The notes under the pieces are model-generated. The model was not told the DNA's origin. It ran no database searches and was given only the letters and a program-made list of their open reading frames with translations. Shown here piece after piece: positions 33,431-44,394 of a stretch of DNA of 64,000 nt (the stretch's first letter is position 1; each line of letters opens with the position of its first letter). The translations under genes and the position numbers were made by a program. The DNA is from Prosapia bicincta (lineage: Eukaryota; Arthropoda; Insecta; Hemiptera; Cercopidae), in NCBI GenBank assembly GCA_036971475.1, contig JBAIZL010000001.1:206557841-206621840 (forward strand), read 5' to 3'.

Positions 33431-34166
33431 CTGTAAAAAACAAAAGATACTTAGCATATAAACTTTACTTGTTCACCTGTGTACCGGTATGCAGACATAT
33501 TACCGTTTTAAGCTTACTTGATCACCCCGCAGATATATTTTCCAGACATGTTTCAATAGGGGCAGTCAATGCCCGCTTTCCAACCTGGTTCATATCCATA
33601 TTTTTTCTGCAGCTATTCTTAGTAAATATTTAGCGGTATACGTAATTTTTAAGTGCGTGAGCGTTTGTGTGAATGAATACGCAAGCGCATTCTTTAAAAT
33701 ATATATGTATTTAATATTAGTTTTGTATTTTAAAGTGTGTAATATTTTGTTCACTGTGACATGCTCGACTGCACACAGCTATTCATTGCAAATGTACCTA
33801 TTTTAACAATTTATATATACCATTTTTCCGTAACTAATTCATCATAAAATAATTTTTTCAACATTTATATGTTATATAAAACGTTGTGTGTGTGTGTGTA
33901 TATATGTTACATATAAAATTATCAATCGTTAATAAAATACTTTTTATTCATCCACTCTAGTCTAAATACATTGATTTAAACTTGTACTAGATGACACTTC
34001 ACGGTAATAGTTTTTTTGGAACTTACGTATTATACTGAGACCAGTAATATATACAGTATATAGGTAGGTACGTAGTAATGTATAAAATTACAACCACATC
34101 TATCCTGAATAGATAATTCATAGGTATATTCATTTTTAGATGTAATACAATGGGATGTTGCTACTG

Positions 34167-34168
34167 CG

Positions 34169-34222
<54 letters not shown>
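34167..34222. repeat. (CG)n/(CA)n microsatellite
   Basis: A short CG run passes into a CA run of about 45 bases. Confidence 0.96.
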
Positions 34223-34225
<3 letters not shown>

Positions 34226-37200
34226 CTACATGTCTAAAACGAGTTAACATAATAAAAACTTTTCTCTCTTTAACTTATCCATAGTGAGTTGTTCTGAGAT
34301 GCAGTAAACATATTCCATACAACGTTCCGCTCAGTTAATTTATACACTCTTGACATTTCCTAACAAAACCACTAGAGCACAGTAGACCCGCAGTTTTGAG
34401 TTGAACAAACTTGACCTTGCCTAATATGGTATAGCAGCTTTTGAACCATGACAAGTTTCTGTATCGGGTTTAGCCAGCATATGTCCATGCAATGCGTTCA
34501 GCAAGCGGTGTATGTTACTTTTTTTGTGACGTGTTAGTTTTTCGTGTTAGTTTAGTGTGTTTTTAAATGTTAAAATTTTGAATCTAAATGTATTTATTTA
34601 CAGCGTTTCACTTCTGTTAACATTATTATAATGTTTATTACTTGTTGGTAAGTAAACAGAATAATTTTTTAATTTTTTTAAATTTACAAATATTTACCTA
34701 TATTAATTGTAATATAGCCTATATATAAAAACTCTTTTTCCTCTGAAAAATAAAAAACATAATTTTTCACCTGTATTAAATATGATTTTTGTGTTCAAAT
34801 ATATGAAATCTTTTAAAAATAATAATGTAATAGTTTTTTTTACATAATTTTGTAGGAAATTTCTGCATATAATAATTTAGGTAAGATTTTTTCTGATATC
34901 GTTAAGACAAGTAAGCGTGCACAATATCTATATAAAACTAAATACAAAATCGTATAAAACAATTGCGTGTAGATATGGCATTTTAAACACAAAAAATCTA
35001 TTGTAAAATAGTATTGCTGTCTCTGCGTGATATTATAGCTTTGGAAAGGCTACAATACCACATCTTTTTATTGTATATAGGTTTTTAACATATGGAATTA
35101 TTGCACACAATATTTCGTATTTACTAATAATTATAGAATACTGCATTCAACGTATTGGCTTAAACATGCCTTTACTAATTCTAAAAAACGTTTTAATCAG
35201 CAGGATATTAAATCCTAATAATTATTTATTAATAGGAGAATAAATCCTGAAATTTCGTTTTTTTTGTGAAGGAAGGAACCGTTTTCCATTGTTACCGCTA
35301 AACTTTATTCTTCCTTTTGCATTCATAAATGTCGGAACTAACACAAAGGATGTCAATTATATAACAGATATTAGACTGTTTCTAACCTGTTTCTTTCCAT
35401 AAGCTGAAAATTATATTTTTATACTAGTTCAAATAATTATTTATTTATATATATTTATATATTTATTTTATTATATAAAAAAATATATAATACATATAAT
35501 ACATATATTATTTATTTATATATATTTATTTTATTATATAAAAAAATATATAATATTAATTGCTATATTTTTAATAAATAACATTTTTATTTAATTTTAA
35601 ATCGTTAACAATTTGTGCTAAAAATTAACAAATTACTTTCGGAAAACTACATTAAAAATATATATACTTAATATTTATTCATTTATTCTGAAATGCAATA
35701 TATGTTCAACTTTAAGTATACTTTCCTGTTCTCAAGTACGGCTCAATTAAAAAACATTAATGAGTTGCACAGTTATAAATCATTTGAAACCCTTTCAATA
35801 TTAGAGGAATAGATCCTTAAAATTCTACGCTAATTTCATTCTACTATTAAAAGTAAAAACTAAAATTTCTCCATTAAAAGACGTATACGAATGTTAAATT
35901 TGCAAAGTATCGAAGTGCTTCAATAATTTGTAAACTAAATATATGTCCAATAATGTTTAGCTCGTTATAACTTTACCGCTGCACAGTAAATGTTATGCTT
36001 TTTCATAAAAGAACTATAAATTGAATAAGCTATGCAAATTTAGTTAACTAGTTTTTTTATTTTAATATTTAAATATAAACGAACCGAAATAAAAAATATT
36101 ATAAAAATTAGAACCTTTATTTAAAAATCAGTTACTTTGTACACTGTAAAAGTCTGCCGCAGAAACTTAACAACCAGTTCTATAAAGACAAAACCTGTCT
36201 CGTTCTTTGCCCTATGTCAACAACCAGCAGGTGTGACAAACAGGTGACTTTGAAAACTGCACGTTTCTCCGCTTATGTGGGGCGCGTTTATGTAGAAGTG
36301 CGAGCTTGTAACATGACCTCCTCTTGACTACAGGATTAAATGAAAAAACCCTCAATATATACAAAGTAAGATTTTTGTTATAATAAATTATATAATTGCA
36401 TATCATTTATTATTTAATTATTGTTACAGCAATAAAAGAGTAGCCGTATTGAGCGCATGACTGTAAAATCAAGTGTCTTAACTAGCGTTTATTTTTAATT
36501 GTTTATTTTTAACACTGATTTCATTATTATAATTCTTTTAGTAGAAAAAGTTACTATATCTATTCACAAGTAAATTAAGGTATGCCTGTTTTTGTGTATT
36601 AACTTATAAATTATATTATATAACATCTGAAACTAGACAAATGTAACCCACATACGTTTAATTCTGACTTTTTGGAACGTTATAAAAAATATTCTCTAAA
36701 TTTGTTGAAATCAGATGTTGTACTCGTAATTTTCTGCATCGATAATAATTCTAAAAATAATTACCAATATTTTAATCAAATCTATCCTGACTGAATACTT
36801 TGTGCTGTTTTAATTACAGAACCACACGGCACATGTATTTCATGAGTAAATAAATATAATTGCTACTCGTTTGGAAAATAATATATATTTAATATAGCTT
36901 TTTATATTCTTAAGGACGTTTTTTTATTTATCTAACAAACAAAAATATTCACAGTTGATAAAAACTAGTTCTTTTGACTTAATCTAAGCGCAAGATGTCA
37001 TTTTTTCCCTACAAGTTACTACGAGTTATACTCTTAACGTTTTTATATAATTTATTTAATTATTCAACTTCTTTTTAAGGAAAAGCTTATTAAATTTTTA
37101 TTAATAAGGGAAATTAGTTTATGTAATTCAACAATAGGACACCTATTTCTGATAATATTAGCAACAAAACATTACTAGACCCTGAATATTAACTTTGTGT

Positions 37201-38400
37201 AAATTACACTAGGTTTAAAATTGAACCTGGTCGTTACGTTATTATAAGCCATACAAATATAAACATAGTACTCTATGTACAAATAATATTGTTTAGTATA
37301 AGATCTCCTTTCATTATGAGTTACCAGGAATTAAAAAAAGTAATATAGAAAAAAATGAGTTTTTTAAATTAAATTCCTAATAAAACCGATGAAGAAAAAT
37401 TTTGTTATATATTTATTGTTAAAATTATCATAACAGTTAATATATAAATAAATATGTATATAAAAAAAATAATATTTTCTCCCTCTGTACAGTATATGGT
37501 GTTTTTTTGTATATTATTTTTGTTTGTTACTATTTAATTAGTTTCTTTTTTCGTTTCTAATTTATGAAACTGATAGTGCTCTATAACGTATCATTTTATT
37601 ATTTATCTCTTGTAATGCTTTATTATTGCAATGAACGTTTTTTCTTATAATTTTATATACCTATTAAAGTAATCGCTTTCCTACAATTCCGCTAGCTCGT
37701 GTGTATGTGCTCGTGTGTGCGCGTACGCGCGCGCATGTTTGTGTGTGTTTGTTTTGAAATACAATGCAATTACGTTAGGATTAATAAAACTCAGACTGAC
37801 AGGTGTTAAGACAGGTGTTGTGGGGGGGACGGGTAAAACTAGGTTTGATGAACTCAGAGGGGGCAGGTGTTGCACTGCATGTAGGTATTAGCTGTATATA
37901 AACGCGCAAAACGTTTAGGGACTGTTCACTTCTATGCATGACTTTATAGAGTGAATACTATGTTCTTGTTAGCTTTTAAGATATTTCAATGTTTTAATAT
38001 ATTTTTTATTCCCTTGTATTTTATATAGGTTACTTTGGTTTTATGCTTTGTAAAGAAGGTATGCACCCAGAGATAACGGTTTTTTGCGGTTCAAAATAAG
38101 TAACCATGCTTGAAACCCAAAAAATCTGCGAAAATATCGCCAGTTGTATATTGTTCGCATATCTTGGTCATATCTTATTTCCAAAGCATATAATTTGAGA
38201 TAACATCTCTGTATTGTGAGTTTTTGTTAGCTTGTTAAGAAATACAATTATAATATATGTTTATTCCTTGTTGTACTTTATATAGCTCACTTTGGTTTAC
38301 ATTATATTGTATTATTTAATTTTTTTGTGCATGTTAGACTAAATGTTTAGATGTATTTTGTGGTTGCATGTTAAATTTTATTTTTATAATTATAGCATAA
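34223..38400. other. AT-rich core, no recognisable gene
   Basis: Almost all A+T. Frames found here are short and composed mainly of Ile, Lys, Asn, Tyr and Phe. A GC-richer patch at 37690-37870 includes GT/CG repeats. I looked for polymerase, integrase, packaging ATPase, protease and capsid motifs expected in a Polinton and saw none. Confidence 0.5.
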
Positions 38401-38625
38401 ACACAGCATGTTTTTCAGGTTAAAATAATTATATATGTATTTCTTCCAGGTTTATATAAATAATACCAATATTTATTCTTGTTTCAGCACGTTTTTCAGG
38501 TTAAAATAATTATATCTTTATTTATTTCAGGTTTTATATAAATAATACCAAATTTATTTAATAACATTTTTTTATTGTTTATTTTCAGGTAAAATAATAT
38601 ATGTTTCTTACTTCCAGGTTTACAT
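38400..38625. repeat. Degenerate tandem repeat
   Basis: Three copies of a segment with TTTTCAGGTTAAAATAAT followed by a CAGGTTTATATAAATAATACC-like part occur at a spacing of about 70-80 bases. Confidence 0.65.
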
Positions 38626-38738
38626 CATTAATATCCCTAATACTCCTTCCTCTTTCACGCATGCTAAGGCTATCTCCGGATAGTTTGTCTAGGGGCAACC
38701 CTGGCAAAGCGTGTTGTCCTGGACATCATAGTTTCTGT

Positions 38739-39120
38739 TCACTGGGAGCTTGATATCCAACCCTCACCCCCGCCCACCTTTTTGTCTTTTCCCCGAGGTG
38801 AGTAAACGTAGCGGATGATTGGCGAGATGAATTTCGCGTCATTCGTTGCATCACCCGGCTTCCAATAGTCATATAGCAAGAACGAATTCAGCGTATGTCT
38901 ATTATTCACTTACACCCCAATCCCTCTAGGTTGCCGTTGGTCTATTCGGCTGGTGACGTGACGAATTGCGTTCCAGTCTAGTAGAGCGCCTAGGGATCCC
39001 TTTGTGCAGAGTGTTACAAGGAGGATATTCAGTACATTCTGCTTAGAGTCACTCCTTCCTATTCTTTCCCATAGTTTTAAGGAAAATTTTTTTTTAATAT
39101 TTAAACGACCTTGACCCAGT
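38739..39120 (-). pseudogene. Unidentified coding remnant U, internal copy (longest)
   Basis: On the minus strand the frame runs from about 39120, through the same Trp-Glu-Arg-Ile-Gly-Arg-Ser-Asp and Leu-Asp-Trp-Asn-Ala-Ile motifs as the TIR copies, to a TAA at 38910-38912. It then continues in the same frame for 56 more codons (Asp-Tyr-Trp-Lys-Pro-Gly-Asp; Pro-Ile-Ile-Arg-Tyr-Val-Tyr) to a TGA at 38739-38741. The TAA coincides with a GTAAGTG donor-like site at 38907-38913. This copy alone holds the downstream half. About 125 bases are identical to the TIR copies, so copying was recent. The family is unknown; it may be a former structural or replication gene of the element. Confidence 0.5.
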
Positions 39121-40659
39121 TTCTAGCTGGAAGAAAATGCTTCACACATTTTCCAAAGCTTGGATTAAAGTTAGAATACACACAAATTTAAATTTATAAG
39201 TTATTATAAAATAATTATTGAATTTTGTAGTCCATTACACTGACCATTTTGATAAAATAAGATTTTGTGAGTAATACTTGGTCAAATGGCTCTCAACTAA
39301 CATTTTCAAAAAATGTTATTGAAGAATACATTATAAACAAAAAACGGATGAATCAAACGTAAATATTGACTAGGTGTGGCTTTATAAACATAACCACACT
39401 TATTGTATTATTTAGCAACATAGTACTATAGTAAATATGTGTTTATTCCGGTAATATTAATTTATAACTTGCGTGATATTAATTTATATTCTTGTAATTA
39501 ATGATTATGTATGTGATCACGCACACACACACAAATTTTAATTTATAAGTTAATAATAAAAATAATTATTGAATTTTGTACTCCATTACGTTCGGCGAAT
39601 CTTATTAATCACTTAAACAATAGTTTATGACTATGCGAACTTTGAGTTTTGTAAATTTGTTAAAACTTACTGAGACAGAACGTTTTCGATCGCTCGGTGG
39701 AACATTATATAAAATAATGTCGGTGTTACGATAGTCATAATATTAATTATCATTTTATATTAAATAATTAATCTATATGTGCAAATTTCTTAATCTCAAT
39801 TTGTAGAGGATCTTAGTAACAATAGCAAAATCTATTTTTTGTGTTGAAACAATACAACTTTGATGATTTGTGTTATTAAAAATATAATTATAAATTTTTA
39901 TCTAACCCTGGTATGATTTAGAAGAACCACATTGCTTATCAAGTTACTAAACAATTTAACATATTACTATACCAAAAATTGTTGTCTAAATTAAAAATTT
40001 ACAAATTATATCAAAATTTTTCTAACGTGAGATTTTCTTTTAGAAAAAAATTATTTTTTCTTAGTTTTTGTTAAAGTTACTTCCAAATAGTAACACTTTA
40101 AAGAGTTGATTGAATTTTCAATCAAATGAGGCTGGAAATAATTTCTCATTTGTCGAAATAATAAACTACAGTAAAATATTTGCCGAATTGAAACAGTACG
40201 AATTCGGTTTGTATGTTACATATTAGCATGACGAACCACAAGAGAAGACTGGCTCACTGACTGACTGAACCATAGGTTCACTCCTTTCTTTGGTTCTTGC
40301 TGAAGCGCTTCAGAACCGAAAGAACAGATGAAAGACAATTCTTTCTCATAGAACCGTGATTAACTGAATCTTACTGAAGCGCTTCAGAAGAGAACCGGTG
40401 AAAGGCAATTCTTTTAAAAAAAACCGCGGTTCACTGAGTCTTTCAAATGAAGCGCTTCAATTGAACCGTTCATGAACCGTGCCCCCCCCCATATATAATA
40501 TATAAAGAATGAAAACAGAATGAGTATACTGTAAGATATTTCTCTAAGAAATTTTAACCTTGAAAGTTTTTAAAATTCAATTAAAACAGGTTATATTAAC
40601 CACTACCAAATTAAAAGTATTTAACGATCAGCGTTTACGTATACATTAGCATTTGAATC

Positions 40660-40935
40660 ATGAAACTGGGTAAAGCTACAATCATTTATAAGCTGGTGAT
40701 ATCCCACGTCGATCAAATACCCTTTGTTATACAAGGCATCGAGCTAAGACGTTAAAAGTATGACACTGTTGAGTTTTCAATTTCGGTGAACTCATCCGAA
40801 CACCCACTGACACAAGAGGATATGGAAGTGATAGAAAATTGTAGTAAGCTTCCTTGTGATGCTTTAGCCGAAAATATATTAGATTCATACAAAAGTCCGG
40901 TGTTAATTGTACACATTTACATGAAGCCAAAGTGA
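40660..40935 (+). pseudogene. Small TIR gene, second paralogue (family S), right copy
   Basis: Same sequence as 29885-30160, including the in-frame stop. It is followed by the related hairpin at 40956-41022. Confidence 0.65.
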
Positions 40936-41303
40936 GGGAGGAAAACCCCCTCCCCAGAGAAAAAAGCCAGATACTGTATAAACTGGAAACAGTTTCTATA
41001 CAATATAGGGCTATTTTCTCTACATACAAAATTTGAGCTTGAAAGTTATATGACAAATGGGTCAAAGCAAGTAAAAGATAACTTCAAAAAAATTACATTT
41101 CCAATTATCAAAGAGCTGTACAGGAGTTATAGAGCAATAAAAAAAACCAATATTAGGTTTAGTCAAAGCAAACGCAAAACTACATTTTTTTTCTACAAGA
41201 CATAATATATATATATTTTTTTTCTTTTTTTAGAAATTATAAGTTACAATAATTATATTATTAAAAAGAATAATAATGTTGTTACACACAAAAATTATCA
41301 CAA

Positions 41304-41426
41304 ATGTTAAGAAAGATAAATTCTCTTAACAGAGAGCCCACAGTCTCTTTACAAATACAACCAAGATCGTGTCTGCAGGGGCAAATAGAACACCAACTTC
41401 TTCTGATCTATAGATTTTACATAACA
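41304..41426 (-). pseudogene. Decayed second RING-finger copy, right TIR
   Basis: Mirror copy of 29394-29516 with the same frameshift and internal deletion. Confidence 0.7.
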
Positions 41427-41771
41427 TATGATTCAAACAGCTGCTTGAAAGAGAAATTGCTCTCCATTTCTTAACCGACCACAATTTTCAGTATAATGTC
41501 CTGATGTACGTTTTAGATTGCAAATCAATCGTTTTAGAGGAAATTACTACAAAATATTAAGCATTTAGTAATTTTCCTTTAAAAGATGATTGATTAACAA
41601 TCAAAATGCACATAAGGATATAAAAAAAAAAATTGTTGCTCAAGAGGTTTTGTTTATTTCTAAATTTATTAAAAAATATTTTTTAAAATATGAAATTACA
41701 TACATAATTTGATAGTTATGGTCAACTCTTTACCCTGTTCATATGTTAATTTGTTTAAATATGTTTCTAAC

Positions 41772-42015
41772 CTAATTTCTGGTGACGTGACGAATTGCGT
41801 TCCAGTCTAGTAGAGCGCCTAGGGATCCCTTTGTGCAGAGTGTTACAAGGAGGATATTCAGTACATTCTGCTTAGAGTCACTCCTTCCTATTCTTTCCCA
41901 TAGTTTTAAGGGAAAAAAATTTTAAATATTTAAACGAGCTTGACCCAGTTCTTAGCTGGAAGGAAATGCTTCACACATTTTCCAAAGCTTGGATTAAAGT
42001 TTAATACATTCTGTA
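41772..42015 (-). pseudogene. Unidentified coding remnant U, right TIR copy
   Basis: Mirror copy of 28805-29048. Confidence 0.5.
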
Positions 42016-42087
42016 CCTCCTCCCCGAAAAAAAAAATAATTATTATAAGTTCAAGTAACCCGCAGAGTTACTTATTATAAGTTCAAT

Positions 42088-42450
42088 TCCCCCGCAGAGT
42101 TACTTCAATTTGTGATTTGGAACACTTCAATTCCTTCCACCTCCCACAATACCTTATTTACTCAACTATTGAACGTGAGCGAACTCTATTTGGACGATTA
42201 CATAATTGAAGCGAGCGATGTTGTAGTGGAGCTGTTGTAAGAGGAGCTCATTCGTTTAAATTTTATAAAGTTTGGACTTGTGATGGAGTCCGAATTTGTA
42301 AATGTGGAAGGAGAAATATCTCAGAGAGCGTTTATAACTAGGAACAGAAAAATTACTTTTGCATCAGACCTGGAAAACGTAGCCAGGGAATGTATGCAGG
42401 AGATTGTTTTGAAAATAACCGAACACGGGGTCTGGATGGAGATTAGGTAA
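42088..42450 (+). pseudogene. Polymerase B N-terminal region remnant (Polinton/adintovirus type), right TIR copy
   Basis: The plus-strand frame is open from 42088 to a stop at 42448-42450, except for one TAA at 42238-42240. After that stop come Glu-Glu-Leu-Ile-Arg-Leu-Asn and Ile-Lys-Phe-Gly-Leu-Val, then Ala-Phe-Ile-Thr-Arg-Asn-Arg, an Asp-Leu-Glu turn, a Glu-containing helix and a Gly-Val-Trp near the end. This order matches the conserved region preceding the DNA polymerase B of animal Polintons and adintoviruses, where I expect an (Arg-)Ala-Phe-x-Thr-x-Asn motif and a Gly-Ser-Gly-Trp end. No exonuclease or polymerase motifs follow; the sequence meets a GTAAAAAT donor-like site and then non-coding DNA. 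It cannot encode a functional polymerase. Confidence 0.6.
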
Positions 42451-42546
42451 AAATTAAGAGTATGGTGGAAGTAGTTATATCCCTTTACCTAAGAAGATAG
42501 CATCCACCTTGTCTTGCATTAATGTCTAGAACTCCGATAATCTCCT

Positions 42547-42657
42547 GATGTACGTTTAGATTGCAAATCAATCGTTTTCAGAGGAAATTACTACAAATAT
42601 TAAGCATTTAGTAATTTCCTTTAAAGATTATTGCTTAACAATCGAAATGCACATAAG
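42547..42657. repeat. Palindromic repeat P, right TIR copy
   Basis: Mirror of 28163-28273. Confidence 0.75.
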
Positions 42658-43039
42658 GATATAAAAAAAATGTTGCTCAAGAGGTTTTGTTTATTTATAA
42701 TTTTATTAAAAAAATATATTTTTAAAAAATATGAAATTACATACATAATTTGATAGTTATCGTCAACTATTTACCCTGTTCATATGTTAATTTGTTTAAA
42801 TATGTTTCTAACCTAATCCCGACACTGTGGGAGAACGTAGCATATAACAACCATGAAAAACAGAGCTCATTTTAGAATCGACAGATGTAAATATTGCGCG
42901 CTAAACAAAGAATGCTATTTGCTCTATATAAACGTGTAAGACCTAGTAGAATCCGTTCACTCGTTACTCTGGTGCTCTGACGTATGTTCACTATTAGAAC
43001 ACTCGGTCAGCGTAGGTGACGGTCAACAAATATTACAAT

Positions 43040-43185
43040 ATAATTATAAAGTCACGCGTGACTTTAAAATTATAGTGTAATACTTGTCGCACAAGTATTC
43101 ACTATAGCTAAAATGAAATTTTAATGTAGAGAAAACAGCCCTATAGTATAAGACTGTGTTTTACACTATAGGGCTGTTTTCTCTA
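43040..43185. terminator. Three hairpins after the intact small gene
   Basis: Mirror of 27635-27780. The 21-bp arms of the first hairpin are 43127-43147 and 43165-43185, starting 24 bases beyond the stop codon of the minus-strand gene. Confidence 0.7.
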
Positions 43186-43208
43186 GGGTCTATGCAGACC
43201 CATCACGC

Positions 43209-43481
43209 TCACTTTGGTTGTCGGTAGAAAGTCAACAATAGTACCGGCTTTTTGGGAGAGCGAAGGAGGTCTATAACCTCCTGACAAGGAAGGCTCTTGC
43301 AATTCTCTACAATGGCTCTTTCCCTAGCGGTGAGTTTTCGTTTAGACCTCAACACCGAAAGAGAAATTTCCACTTTTTTATAGTCTTCCTTCCACATGTC
43401 GTATGCTACCCCAATGCGCAGCAACGACACGAAGTCGGAAATTTCAAGCTGTTGTACAATTGTTGCCTTACCGACGCTCAT
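43209..43481 (-). CDS. Small TIR gene (family S), intact right copy, about 90 aa
   Basis: The 90-residue product starts Met-Ser-Val-Gly-Lys-Ala-Thr-Ile and ends Phe-Tyr-Arg-Gln-Pro-Lys. I prefer this Met because the paralogue at 40660 begins at the equivalent point; an in-frame Met lies eight codons upstream. The middle is basic (Arg-Ser-Lys-Arg-Lys-Leu-Thr) and a predicted helix with Glu-Asn-Cys precedes a conserved Leu-Pro-Cys. The C-terminus is a short hydrophobic strand ending in Pro-Lys. No signal peptide or membrane helix is present. The family is not recognised. Conservation of the start, the two cysteines, the end and the following hairpin between two diverged paralogues argues that it was a real gene. 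The upstream neighbour in the same direction is the RING frame at 44176-44394. Confidence 0.65.
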   Translation of the reverse strand: MSVGKATIVQQLEISDFVSLLRIGVAYDMWKEDYKKVEISLSVLRSKRKLTARERAIVENCKSLPCQEVIDLLRSPKKPVLLLTFYRQPK

Positions 43482-43583
43482 GATTTTATTGCTATAGGAT
43501 AACAAGTCGCCACATGTTATATACTGTTTCCCAACTCGCAGCTGGCCTCAACATCTGGCTGTCAAGCCGGTATCCCCCAACAC

Positions 43584-43585
<2 letters not shown>

Positions 43586-43639
<54 letters not shown>
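43586..43639. repeat. (GT)n microsatellite in right TIR
   Basis: Longer and purer than the left copy at 27187-27236. Confidence 0.96.
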
Positions 43640-43641
<2 letters not shown>

Positions 43642-43799
43642 TGTTTGATGTTTGAATATTAATAAAATAGAGGATTTTTTAGTTGAGCAAAGGTGTAAAA
43701 TGACTTAAGCTTGGCCAAAGCAAACACAAAATTACATTTTTTCTACAAGACATAATATTTATATATTTTTTAAATAATAAGTTACAATAATTATACTAT

Positions 43800-44300
43800 T
43801 AAAAAGAAATATTGTTGTTAAACAAAAAATTATTACAAATGTTAGGAAAGATAAATTCTCATAAAAGAGTCAACAGTTTCTCTGCAAATTCCGCAAGTTT
43901 TGCAGGCTAATCCGCAAAGCAAACAAGCAATAACGTGTCTGCTGGGTAAATAAACCACTTGAACTTTAAAAAGAAATATTGTTGTTAAACAAAAAATTAT
44001 TACAAATGTTAGGAAAGATAAATTCTCATAAAAGAGTCAACAGTTTCTCTGCAAATTCCGCAAGTTTTGCAGGCTAATCCGCAAAGCAAACAAGCAATAA
44101 CGTGTCTGCAGGGTAAATAAACCACTTGAACTTTAAAAAGAAATATTGTTGTTAAACAAAAAATTATTACAAATGTTAGGAAAGATAAATTCTCATAAAA
44201 GAGTCAACAGTTTCTCTGCAAATTCCGCAAGTTTTGCAGGCTAATCCGCAAAGCAAACAAGCAATAACGTGTCTGCAGGGTAAATAAACCACTTGAACTT
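43800..44300 (-). repeat. 167-bp tandem triplication of the RING 3' half, right TIR
   Basis: Mirror of 26527-27027. The unit at about 43941 carries a T for A change (CTGCTGGG for CTGCAGGG). Confidence 0.92.
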
Positions 44301-44394
44301 CTGATAGACAGATTTTACATTCTGCACGAAGTATATCTGCTGCCAATGAGGTCTTCCTAGTAACTAAAGCCTTAGGTAGGTTTTTAAAAACAAT
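44176..44394 (-). CDS. IAP-type RING-finger protein, right copy
   Basis: Mirror of 26433-26651 with the same eight zinc ligands and the same lack of an ATG. It lies upstream of, and in the same direction as, the intact small gene at 43209-43481. In the right TIR both frames are therefore open, and they could share the duplicated promoter block at 44375-45165. Confidence 0.65.
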   Translation of the reverse strand: MVFKNLPKALVTRKTSLAADILRAECKICLSEVQVVYLPCRHVIACLLCGLACKTCGICRETVDSFMRIYLS

